64,000 bases of DNA, from the NCBI GenBank assembly GCA_032068765.1, contig DAMBHY010000005.1:80769-144768 (forward strand), in the 5' to 3' direction. Under the pieces are notes generated by a model. It saw only the letters and a list, made by a program, of their open reading frames with translations. It ran no database searches and was not told the origin of the DNA. Positions 7,399 to 15,684 of the stretch are shown here, piece by piece (positions within the stretch are counted from its first letter, which is position 1; each line of letters starts with the position of its first letter). This DNA is from DAMBHY01 sp032068765. GTDB taxonomy: Bacteria; Bacteroidota; Bacteroidia; Bacteroidales; Dysgonomonadaceae. The position numbers and the translations under genes were made by a program.

Positions 7399-8586
7399 AT
7401 GGCTAAAGAACATTTTGACCGATCAAAACCGCACGTTAACATCGGTACAATTGGTCACGTTGACCACGGTAAAACTACTTTGACTGCTGCTATTACAACA
7501 GTATTGGCAAAAAAAGGTCTTTCTGAATTACGTTCATTCGATTCTATTGACAACGCTCCAGAAGAAAAAGAAAGAGGTATTACTATCAATACTTCGCACG
7601 TTGAATATCAAACAGCTAACCGCCACTATGCTCACGTAGACTGTCCGGGTCACGCCGACTATGTCAAAAACATGGTAACTGGTGCTGCTCAAATGGACGG
7701 TGCTATCATTGTAGTTGCTGCAACTGATGGTCCTATGCCTCAAACTCGCGAACACATCTTGTTAGCTCGTCAGGTAAATGTTCCTCGTTTGGTTGTTTTT
7801 ATGAACAAAGTTGACTTGGTTGATGATGCAGAAATGTTGGAATTGGTAGAAATGGAAATGCGTGAATTGCTTTCGTTCTATGACTTCGACGGTGATAATA
7901 CTCCTATCATTCAAGGTTCTGCTCTTGGTGGATTGAACGGCGATGCAAAATGGGAAGACAAAATCATGGAACTTATGGATGCAGTTGATAATTGGATCCA
8001 ACTACCTCCACGTGATGTTGACAAACCATTCTTGATGCCTATTGAGGACGTTTTCTCAATCACAGGTCGCGGTACAGTTGCTACAGGACGTATCGAAACT
8101 GGTGTAATCAACACTGGCGAAGAAGTTCAAATCATCGGTCTTGGTGCTGAAGGTAAAAAATCAGTTGTAACTGGAGTAGAAATGTTCCGCAAAATCCTCG
8201 ACAGAGGTGAAGCTGGTGATAACGTAGGTTTGTTACTTCGTGGTATTGACAAAGACGAAATCAAACGTGGTATGGTTATCGCTAAACCAGGTTCTGTAAA
8301 ACCTCACGATCACTTCAAGGCATCTGTTTATATCTTGAAAAAAGAAGAAGGTGGACGTCACACTCCATTCCACAACAAATATCGCCCACAATTCTATATC
8401 CGTACATTGGACGTAACTGGTGAAATCACTTTACCAGAAGGTGTAGAAATGGTAATGCCAGGTGACAACTTGGAAATCGAAGTAAAATTGATTTATCCAG
8501 TAGCTTGCTCGGAAGGTCTTCGTTTCGCTATCCGCGAAGGTGGACGTACAGTAGGTTCAGGACAAATCACTGCAGTTCTTGACTAA
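7399..8586 (+). CDS. tuf: Elongation factor Tu
   Basis: GTPase of 395 residues that delivers aminoacyl-tRNA to the ribosome. The P-loop GHVDHGKTTL (residues 19-28), effector region with RGITINTSHVEY, DCPGHADY and NKVD motifs are intact, followed by the two beta-barrel domains ending in SGQITAVLD. Codon use is strongly biased, as expected for a very highly expressed gene. It lies between tRNA-Thr(GGT) and tRNA-Trp, the usual Bacteroidetes arrangement, and is probably read from the tRNA cluster promoter and possibly a nearer one. Confidence 0.99.
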   Translation: MAKEHFDRSKPHVNIGTIGHVDHGKTTLTAAITTVLAKKGLSELRSFDSIDNAPEEKERGITINTSHVEYQTANRHYAHVDCPGHADYVKNMVTGAAQMDGAIIVVAATDGPMPQTREHILLARQVNVPRLVVFMNKVDLVDDAEMLELVEMEMRELLSFYDFDGDNTPIIQGSALGGLNGDAKWEDKIMELMDAVDNWIQLPPRDVDKPFLMPIEDVFSITGRGTVATGRIETGVINTGEEVQIIGLGAEGKKSVVTGVEMFRKILDRGEAGDNVGLLLRGIDKDEIKRGMVIAKPGSVKPHDHFKASVYILKKEEGGRHTPFHNKYRPQFYIRTLDVTGEITLPEGVEMVMPGDNLEIEVKLIYPVACSEGLRFAIREGGRTVGSGQITAVLD

Positions 8587-8621
8587 TACTAGTTCTTGAA
8601 AAAGAAATAGTCCAAATAAAG

Positions 8622-8643
8622 CCCTCCTTCAAAAGGAGGGTTT
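8622..8643 (+). terminator. Hairpin after tuf
   Basis: CCCTCCTT (8622-8629) pairs with AAGGAGGG (8633-8640) around a three-base loop, followed by TTTACTT. The T tract is short, so it probably allows read-through into tRNA-Trp and secE. Confidence 0.55.
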
Positions 8644-8647
8644 ACTT

Positions 8648-8720
8648 ACGGGTCTAGCTCAGTTGGTAGAGCACTGGTCTCCAAAACCAGGTGTCGGGAG
8701 TTCGAGTCTCTCGACCCGTG
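8648..8720 (+). tRNA. tRNA-Trp(CCA)
   Basis: Cloverleaf of 73 nt. Acceptor arms ACGGGTC/GACCCGT, G discriminator, anticodon stem CTGGT/ACCAG with loop CTCCAAA (CCA). The 3' CCA is not encoded; the next base is C. It sits 19 bp before secE. Confidence 0.97.
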
Positions 8721-8739
8721 CAAAAAATATCCTATTTAA

Positions 8740-8931
8740 ATGAATAAAATAGTTGCATATATCAAAGATGCTTATAACGAACTCGTTTATAAAGTGTCCT
8801 GGCCTACACGTGAGGAACTATCTAGCAGTACACTAATTGTAATGGTCGCTTCCCTTATCATTGCATTAGTTGTATTCTTTATGGACTCCGTATTTGAGTG
8901 GGTGCTCAAATTTCTCTACGGTATTTTATAA
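8740..8931 (+). CDS. secE: Preprotein translocase subunit SecE
   Basis: Essential small subunit of the SecYEG channel, 63 residues. The amphipathic helix with the conserved KVSWPTREEL motif (residues 18-27) precedes one transmembrane helix at about residues 31-58. It has the short single-span form usual outside Enterobacteria. Position between tRNA-Trp and nusG is conserved across bacteria, and nusG starts 17 bp after its stop. Confidence 0.97.
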   Translation: MNKIVAYIKDAYNELVYKVSWPTREELSSSTLIVMVASLIIALVVFFMDSVFEWVLKFLYGIL

Positions 8932-8948
8932 TTCTGAATTAAAAGGAA

Positions 8949-9491
8949 ATGGCTGAAATTGGAAAAAAATGGTACGTACTGCGTGCCGTTAATGGAAAAG
9001 AATCAAAAGTCAAAGAGTACCTTGAATCAGAAATGGCGAAATCCGATTTGGGAAAATATATCTCCCAAGTACTCATCCCAACAGAAAAGACTTATACAGT
9101 GCGCAATGGTAAAAAAGTGCTTAAAGAACGTGCTTATTTGCCAGGTTATGTACTTATTGAGGCTGAACTGACTGGAGATGTAATTCATGAACTTAAGAAC
9201 ATCAATTTTGTAGCAGGTTTTTTACCCAATACACAAGATCCACAACCACTTCGCGAATCAGAAATGAGACGCATTCTTGGAACAATGGATGAGTTGGAAG
9301 AAGCCAACGAAGAAATGGATGTGAAATACTATGTTGGCGAAAATGTGAAAGTTATAAATGGACCTTTCTCAAGTTTCTCAGGCGAAGTAGAAGAAGTGAA
9401 TGAAGACAGAAAAAAACTCAAAGTAATGGTTAAGATTTTCGGAAGAAAACAACTTCTGGAATTAGGATATATGCAGGTAGAAAAAGAATAA
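8949..9491 (+). CDS. nusG: Transcription termination/antitermination factor NusG
   Basis: Elongation factor of 180 residues that binds the beta' clamp of RNA polymerase and couples it to ribosomes or Rho. The N-terminal NGN domain (about residues 5-110) starts KKWYVLRAVNGKE and contains LPGYVLIEA; the C-terminal KOW domain is at about 125-180 with VKVINGPFSSFSG. Length and order are normal. rplK follows after 79 bp. Confidence 0.97.
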   Translation: MAEIGKKWYVLRAVNGKESKVKEYLESEMAKSDLGKYISQVLIPTEKTYTVRNGKKVLKERAYLPGYVLIEAELTGDVIHELKNINFVAGFLPNTQDPQPLRESEMRRILGTMDELEEANEEMDVKYYVGENVKVINGPFSSFSGEVEEVNEDRKKLKVMVKIFGRKQLLELGYMQVEKE

Positions 9492-9570
9492 GACATCAGA
9501 TTTGGTTACGCATATTCTGTGTAAATTCTTAAAATGTTTCGAAAACCGTAATTAATTAAATCAAAAAGAA

Positions 9571-10017
9571 ATGGCAAAAGAAGTTGCTGGACAACTAAAA
9601 TTACAAATCAAAGGAGGCGCTGCAAATCCATCTCCCCCAGTAGGACCTGCACTTGGTTCAAAAGGGATAAACATTATGGAATTTTGCAAGCAATTCAATG
9701 CCAGAACTCAAGACAAAGCAGGTAAGGTATTACCAGTAGTAATTACTTACTATGCAGATAAGTCTTTTGATTTTGTTGTTAAAAACCCACCGGTTGCGAT
9801 TCAACTTTTAGAAGCTTCAAAGAAGAAAAGTGGTTCAGCGGAGCCGAACCGTAAAAAGGTAGCTCAACTTACTTGGGATCAGGTAAAAACAATTGCTGAA
9901 GACAAAATGACTGATTTGAACTGCTTTACACTTGAATCTGCAATGCGTATGGTTGCCGGAACGGCTCGCAGTATGGGTATCACAGTTAAAGGGGAATTCC
10001 CACATGATGTACAATAA
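9571..10017 (+). CDS. rplK: Ribosomal protein uL11
   Basis: Large-subunit stalk-base protein of 148 residues that binds the GTPase-associated region of 23S rRNA. It carries the signature PSPPVGPALGSKGINIMEF near the N-terminus and the C-terminal rRNA-binding domain with GTARSMGI. It is followed by rplA after 18 bp in the standard rplKA order. Confidence 0.98.
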   Translation: MAKEVAGQLKLQIKGGAANPSPPVGPALGSKGINIMEFCKQFNARTQDKAGKVLPVVITYYADKSFDFVVKNPPVAIQLLEASKKKSGSAEPNRKKVAQLTWDQVKTIAEDKMTDLNCFTLESAMRMVAGTARSMGITVKGEFPHDVQ

Positions 10018-10035
10018 TTAAACTTCAATTGAGAC

Positions 10036-10734
10036 ATGGGTAAACTGACAAAAAATCAAAAGTTGGCTTTGAGCAAAATTGAAGAGGGAAAATCCTATTC
10101 ACTGAAAGAAGCTTCAAGTTTGGTAAAAGAAATTACTAATACAAAATTTGACGCATCTGTTGATATTGATGTACGTTTAGGCGTAGATCCAAGAAAAGCC
10201 AATCAAATGGTAAGAGGTGTAGTATCTCTTCCACACGGAACCGGAAAACAAGTAAGAGTTCTTGTATTATGTTCTCCTGAAGCTGAATCTGCTGCAAAAG
10301 AAGCAGGCGCAGACTATGTAGGACTTGATGAATATATCGAAAAAATTAAAGGTGGTTGGACCGATATTGATGTAATAATCACTCAACCTCAAATAATGGG
10401 AAAATTAGGTGCACTTGGACGTGTTTTAGGTCCTCGTGGTTTGATGCCTAACCCAAAAAGTGGTACAGTTACTCCTGATGTGGCAAAAGCTGTAAAAGAA
10501 GTAAAACAAGGTAAAATCGACTTTAAAGTAGACAAAGCAGGTATCATTCATACTTCTGTAGGTAAAGTATCTTTTGACGCAAATCAAATTAGCGAAAATG
10601 CGAAAGAGTTTATACAAACTCTTATCAAATTGAAACCAACTGCAGCAAAAGGAACTTATGTAAAAAGTATTTATCTTTCCAGTACGATGAGTCCGGGAAT
10701 TAAAATTGACCCTAAAACGGTTGAAGAAATTTAA
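10036..10734 (+). CDS. rplA: Ribosomal protein uL1
   Basis: L1-stalk protein of 232 residues. The motif LGRVLGPRGLMPNPKSGTV (about residues 127-145) is the family signature. In many bacteria L1 represses its own mRNA; no obvious copy of the L1 rRNA site was identified in the short rplK leader. rplJ starts 14 bp downstream. Confidence 0.98.
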   Translation: MGKLTKNQKLALSKIEEGKSYSLKEASSLVKEITNTKFDASVDIDVRLGVDPRKANQMVRGVVSLPHGTGKQVRVLVLCSPEAESAAKEAGADYVGLDEYIEKIKGGWTDIDVIITQPQIMGKLGALGRVLGPRGLMPNPKSGTVTPDVAKAVKEVKQGKIDFKVDKAGIIHTSVGKVSFDANQISENAKEFIQTLIKLKPTAAKGTYVKSIYLSSTMSPGIKIDPKTVEEI

Positions 10735-10748
10735 AAAAGATTACATCT

Positions 10749-11264
10749 ATGAAGAAAGAAGATAAAAACTTAATTATACAACAGATTGCAGAAACAGTAC
10801 AATCTTACGACAATTTCTATTTAACAGATATTGCAACTCTTAATGCTGCTAAAACCAGCACCTTAAGAAGAGAATGTGCTAAAGAGGACATTAAGCTCAT
10901 GGTGGTTAAAAACACCTTGCTTAAGAAAGCATTAGAATCATTAGAAGGAAACTTTGAAGAATTGTATCCGGTTTTGAAAGGCAATACAGCTATCATGTTT
11001 TCTAACATAGCTAATGCACCTGCTAAACTTATCGACAAATATAAAGCAGATAAAGTACCTGCACTAAAAGCAGCATACGTACAAGAAAGCTTTTTTGTCG
11101 GAGAACAATTTTTGCCAAGCCTGGTATCAATCAAGAGCAAAGCAGAAGTTATCGGAGAAATTATTGGATTGCTTCAATCACCTGCGAAGAACGTTATTTC
11201 AGCTCTTCAATCAGGAGGAAATACAATTCATGGCATTTTAAAAACACTCTCCGAAAAAGAATAA
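10749..11264 (+). CDS. rplJ: Ribosomal protein uL10
   Basis: Stalk protein of 171 residues that carries the L7/L12 dimers on its C-terminal helix and binds 23S rRNA through its N-terminal domain (MKKEDKNLIIQQIAE). Length is normal. It is followed after 51 bp by rplL, and L10-L12 is expected to autoregulate this pair. Confidence 0.98.
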   Translation: MKKEDKNLIIQQIAETVQSYDNFYLTDIATLNAAKTSTLRRECAKEDIKLMVVKNTLLKKALESLEGNFEELYPVLKGNTAIMFSNIANAPAKLIDKYKADKVPALKAAYVQESFFVGEQFLPSLVSIKSKAEVIGEIIGLLQSPAKNVISALQSGGNTIHGILKTLSEKE

Positions 11265-11315
11265 TTCATCTTTACAATTAAACAGAATTAGTAACCAATT
11301 TAAACAAATAAAACA

Positions 11316-11693
11316 ATGGCAGACTTAAAAAAATTTGCTGAAGAATTAGTTAACTTAACCGTAAAAGAGGTTAATGAACTTGCTGAAATTTTAAAAACTG
11401 AATACGGTATCGAACCAGCTGCTGCTGCAGTAGCTGTTGCTGCTGGTCCTGCTGCAGGTGGCGAAGTCGCAGCTGCAGAAAAAACAGAATTCGATGTAAT
11501 TCTTAAAAGTGCTGGCGCTGCAAAATTAGCAGTAGTTAAAGCAGTTAAAGAACTTGCAGGTCTTGGCTTGAAAGAAGCTAAAGATATCGTAGACGCTGCT
11601 CCAAGTGAATTGAAAAAAGGTATTTCTAAAGACGAAGCGGAAGCTTTGAAAAAAGCCCTTGAAGAAGCTGGAGCAGAAGTTGAACTTAAATAA
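11316..11693 (+). CDS. rplL: Ribosomal protein bL12 (L7/L12)
   Basis: Stalk protein of 125 residues that recruits translation GTPases. The N-terminal dimerisation helix, an Ala-rich hinge (about residues 40-55) and the C-terminal domain with KTEFDVIL and GLGLKEAKDIVD are all present. The strong hairpin downstream suggests that only part of the transcription continues to rpoB. Confidence 0.98.
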   Translation: MADLKKFAEELVNLTVKEVNELAEILKTEYGIEPAAAAVAVAAGPAAGGEVAAAEKTEFDVILKSAGAAKLAVVKAVKELAGLGLKEAKDIVDAAPSELKKGISKDEAEALKKALEEAGAEVELK

Positions 11694-11717
11694 TAAAGAC
11701 CTTCTTTAGGTTTATTC

Positions 11718-11753
11718 GGTTAAGAATCTTCGCAAGAAGGTTCTTAACCTTTT
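11718..11753 (+). terminator. Attenuator-like hairpin between rplL and rpoB
   Basis: A continuous 14 bp stem: GGTTAAGAA (11718-11726), a U-G pair, CTTC with GCAA tetraloop and GAAG, then TTCTTAACC (11741-11749), followed by TTTT. CCTTCTT at 11700-11706 can pair with AAGAAGG (11734-11740) in competition. The position matches the partial terminator known between rplL and rpoB in other bacteria. Confidence 0.7.
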
Positions 11754-11788
11754 GTGTCATTACAAATTAAGTTCAAAAAATTAATCCA

Positions 11789-14700
11789 ATGTCTTCACAA
11801 AACATCAAACAACGCATCAATTTTGCGTCTATAAAAAATCCTCTCGAATATCCAGACTTTCTGGAAATTCAGTTGAAGTCGTTTCAAGATTTTCTTCAAC
11901 TTGACGCTCCTCCCGAAAATAGAAAAAACGAAGGTTTATATAAAGTTTTCACTGAAAACTTCCCTATAGCAGACACACGTAATAACTTCGTATTAGAGTT
12001 TTTAGACTACTATGTGGATCCTCCACGTTACTCTATAGATGAGTGTATTGATAGAGGTTTGACTTACAGCGTTCCGTTGAAAGCCAAATTATATCTTTAT
12101 TGTACCGATCCTGATCACGAAGACTTTGCTCCTGTTATCCAAGACGTTTACTTAGGAACCATCCCTTACATGACCGAAAAAGGTACATTCGTAATAAATG
12201 GTGCCGAACGCGTTATTGTATCACAGTTGCACAGATCACCAGGTGTATTCTTTGGACAAAGTATGCACGCCAACGGTACAAAATTATATTCTGCCAGAAT
12301 CATTCCTTTCAAGGGTTCATGGATTGAATTTGCAACTGACATCAACAATGTCATGTATGCTTATATCGATCGTAAGAAAAAATTGCCGGTGACAACTTTG
12401 TTGCGTGCAATTGGCTACGAAAGTGATAAAGATATTCTTGAAATTTTCGATCTTGCCGAAGAGGTGAAAGTTTCGAAAACTGGACTTAAAAAAGTCTTGG
12501 GCAGAAAATTAGCAGCACGCGTATTGAAATCATGGATGGAAGATTTCGTTGATGAAGATACGGGTGAAGTTACTTCTATTGAAAGAAATGAAGTAATCAT
12601 TGAACGTGAAACCATTCTTGAACAAGAACATATAGATGAAATTCTGGCTTCAGATGTTTCCTCAATCTTGCTACATAAAGATACTGGTGCAAATTCTGAT
12701 TACTCAATAATATATAACACATTGCAAAAAGACCCAAGCAACACGGAGATTGATGCAATCAGACACATATATCGTCAAATTCGTAGTGCTGAACCTGCTG
12801 ATGATTCAAGCGCACGCGAAGTAATCAACAACTTGTTTTTCTCTGAAAAACGTTATGATTTAGGCGATGTAGGTCGTTATAAAATAAATAAAAAATTAAA
12901 TCTTACAACAGACGAATCAATTCGTGTCCTCACAAAAGAGGATATGATTGAAATTATCAAGTATCTGATTGAGTTGATAAATTCAAAAGCTATTGTGGAC
13001 GATATTGACCACTTGAGCAATCGTCGCGTTCGTACAGTTGGAGAACAATTATACAATCAATTTGGTGTAGGGCTTAACCGTATGGCACGTATCATTCGTG
13101 AACGTATGAATGTACGTGATAACGAAGTATTTACTCCTATTGACTTGATTAATGCCAAAACCATTTCGTCTGTAATTAATACTTTCTTTGGTACAAATGC
13201 ATTGTCACAGTTTATGGACCAAACCAATCCACTAGCTGAGATTACTCACAAAAGACGTTTGTCAGCTCTTGGCCCTGGTGGTCTGTCACGTGAACGTGCA
13301 GGTTTTGAAGTCCGTGACGTACACTATACTCACTACGGTCGTCTTTGTCCTATTGAAACTCCTGAAGGTCCAAACATTGGTTTGATTTCTTCACTTTGTG
13401 TTTATGCTAAAATCAATGATCTAGGTTTTATCGAAACTCCCTATCGCAAAGCATCCAATGGTAAGGTTGATTTAAAGGAAATCACTTACTTGGCAGCAGA
13501 AGAAGAAGAAGATAAAATCATAGCACAAGGAAATGCTCCACTTGATGACGATGGCAATTTTATTTTGAATCGTGTGAAAGCACGTCAGGATGCTGATTTT
13601 CCTATCGTTGAACCTAATGAAGTGGAATTAATGGATGTTTCTCCTATTCAAATTGCATCAATAGCAGCAGGTTTGATTCCTTTCTTGGAACATGATGATG
13701 CTAACCGCGCATTGATGGGATCAAACATGATGCGCCAGGCAGTACCATTGATGCGTAATGAAGCTCCAATTGTCGGAACAGGTATCGAAGGTAAACTTAT
13801 TGCAGACTCAAGAACTCAAATTGTTGCTGAAGCAACAGGTGAGATTGTATATGTAGACGCTTCTACTATCAAAATCAAATACGACAGAACTCAAGAACAA
13901 GAGTTTACAAGTTTTGAAGATGCGATAAAAACCTACAATTTACCTAAATTCCGTAAGACAAACCAAAATACAACCATTGACTTGCGTCCGACTTGCGTGC
14001 CAGGTCAAAAAGTCGTGAAAGGAGATATTCTTACAGAAGGTTATGCAACTGAAAATGGCGAATTGGCTTTAGGTCGCAACCTCAAAGTGGCATTCATGCC
14101 TTGGAAAGGTTATAACTTTGAAGATGCTATTGTACTTAACGAACGTATCGTTAGAGAAGATATTTTTACTTCAGTTCACGTTGAAGAGTTTTCTTTAGAA
14201 GTACGTGAAACTAAACGTGGCTTGGAAGAATTAACTTCCGATATACCAAACGTTAGTGAAGACGCTACAAAGGAATTGGATGAAAGAGGTATCATACGTG
14301 TAGGTGCAAGAGTAAAACCAGGCGATATCCTGATTGGTAAAATCACACCAAAAGGAGAATCGGATCCTTCTCCAGAAGAAAAATTGTTACGTGCAATATT
14401 CGGTGACAAAGCCGGTGATGTGAAAGATGCATCATTGAAAGCATCGCCATCATTGAAAGGTGTTGTTATTGGCACCAACTTATTCTCAAAAGCTGCTAAA
14501 AAGAACAAAAATAAAATCTCCAACAAAGCACTTCTTCCTAAGTTAGAAGAGGAATATGAAGAAAAAATGGAGGCATTGAGAAGTGTTCTTATTCAAAAAT
14601 TACTTGTGCTTACTGATGGCAAAACATCTAGTGGAGTAAAGGATTATACGAATATGGATATCGTGCCAAAAGGCGCAAAATTCTCGGCTAAAGTACTTGC

Positions 14701-15595
14701 AGATATTGATTTCCAAGCTGTACAATTGAGTAAATGGACTTCTGATGAACATGCAAATGATTTGATCAGAACAACAGTCATCAATTATCTTCGCAAATAC
14801 AAAGAACTCGATGCTGAACTCAAACGTAGACGCTTTGACCTCACAATTGGAGATGAGCTTCCATCAGGAATCATGCAGATTGCCAAAGTATATGTTGCTA
14901 AAAAACGCAAAATACAAGTTGGTGATAAGATGGCGGGACGACATGGCAACAAAGGTATTGTTTCTAAAATCGTTCGTCAGGAAGATATGCCATTCCTTGC
15001 AGATGGAACTCCGGTAGATATCGTTTTGAACCCTCTTGGTGTGCCTTCACGTATGAACTTGGGACAGATTTTCGAAACTGTACTTGGTTGGGCAGGACTC
15101 GAATTGGGAGAACGTTTCGCAACTCCTATTTTCGATGGAGCTTCTCTAGATGATTTGAACGAGTGGACAGACAAAGCCGGCGTGCCGCGTTATGGTAAAT
15201 CTTACCTCTACGATGGTGGAACTGGTGAACGTTTTGACCAACCTGCGACTGTAGGTATTATCTATATGTTGAAACTTGGCCACATGGTTGAAGACAAAAT
15301 GCACGCTCGTTCGATTGGACCATATTCACTTATTACTCAGCAACCACTGGGCGGTAAAGCTCAATTCGGAGGTCAACGTTTCGGAGAAATGGAGGTTTGG
15401 GCAATCGAAGCATTCGGTGCGTCTCACATCCTTCAAGAAATCCTTACCATCAAATCGGATGACGTTATCGGACGTTCAAAAGCTTACGAAGCAATTGTAA
15501 AAGGTGAACCAATGCCACAACCAGGAATCCCAGAATCACTCAACGTATTATTGCATGAGTTGAAAGGATTAGGTTTAAGCATTTCTCTTGACTAA
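11789..15595 (+). CDS. rpoB: RNA polymerase subunit beta
   Basis: Catalytic subunit of RNA polymerase, 1268 residues, complete. The rifampicin-binding cluster is at residues 473-495 (SQFMDQTNPLAEITHKRR), with wild-type residues at the sites equivalent to E. coli Asp516 (D477), His526 (H487) and Ser531 (S492), so no classical rifampicin-resistance change is present. The conserved blocks GLSRERAGFEVRDVH, GDKMAGRHGNKG and the C-terminal LLHELKGLGL are present. rpoC follows after 89 bp in the usual order. Confidence 0.99.
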   Translation: MSSQNIKQRINFASIKNPLEYPDFLEIQLKSFQDFLQLDAPPENRKNEGLYKVFTENFPIADTRNNFVLEFLDYYVDPPRYSIDECIDRGLTYSVPLKAKLYLYCTDPDHEDFAPVIQDVYLGTIPYMTEKGTFVINGAERVIVSQLHRSPGVFFGQSMHANGTKLYSARIIPFKGSWIEFATDINNVMYAYIDRKKKLPVTTLLRAIGYESDKDILEIFDLAEEVKVSKTGLKKVLGRKLAARVLKSWMEDFVDEDTGEVTSIERNEVIIERETILEQEHIDEILASDVSSILLHKDTGANSDYSIIYNTLQKDPSNTEIDAIRHIYRQIRSAEPADDSSAREVINNLFFSEKRYDLGDVGRYKINKKLNLTTDESIRVLTKEDMIEIIKYLIELINSKAIVDDIDHLSNRRVRTVGEQLYNQFGVGLNRMARIIRERMNVRDNEVFTPIDLINAKTISSVINTFFGTNALSQFMDQTNPLAEITHKRRLSALGPGGLSRERAGFEVRDVHYTHYGRLCPIETPEGPNIGLISSLCVYAKINDLGFIETPYRKASNGKVDLKEITYLAAEEEEDKIIAQGNAPLDDDGNFILNRVKARQDADFPIVEPNEVELMDVSPIQIASIAAGLIPFLEHDDANRALMGSNMMRQAVPLMRNEAPIVGTGIEGKLIADSRTQIVAEATGEIVYVDASTIKIKYDRTQEQEFTSFEDAIKTYNLPKFRKTNQNTTIDLRPTCVPGQKVVKGDILTEGYATENGELALGRNLKVAFMPWKGYNFEDAIVLNERIVREDIFTSVHVEEFSLEVRETKRGLEELTSDIPNVSEDATKELDERGIIRVGARVKPGDILIGKITPKGESDPSPEEKLLRAIFGDKAGDVKDASLKASPSLKGVVIGTNLFSKAAKKNKNKISNKALLPKLEEEYEEKMEALRSVLIQKLLVLTDGKTSSGVKDYTNMDIVPKGAKFSAKVLADIDFQAVQLSKWTSDEHANDLIRTTVINYLRKYKELDAELKRRRFDLTIGDELPSGIMQIAKVYVAKKRKIQVGDKMAGRHGNKGIVSKIVRQEDMPFLADGTPVDIVLNPLGVPSRMNLGQIFETVLGWAGLELGERFATPIFDGASLDDLNEWTDKAGVPRYGKSYLYDGGTGERFDQPATVGIIYMLKLGHMVEDKMHARSIGPYSLITQQPLGGKAQFGGQRFGEMEVWAIEAFGASHILQEILTIKSDDVIGRSKAYEAIVKGEPMPQPGIPESLNVLLHELKGLGLSISLD

Positions 15596-15684
15596 AATAT
15601 AATTTGAGAACCGGAGTGGAAAAAATATTTCCTCTCTGGTAATCTATTTTTAAATAAAAATATAACTCTTTATCTCATAAAGAT

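Noticed and set aside
11789..15595. Rifampicin resistance change in rpoB
   Set aside because: Residues at the classical sites (D477, H487, S492) are wild type.
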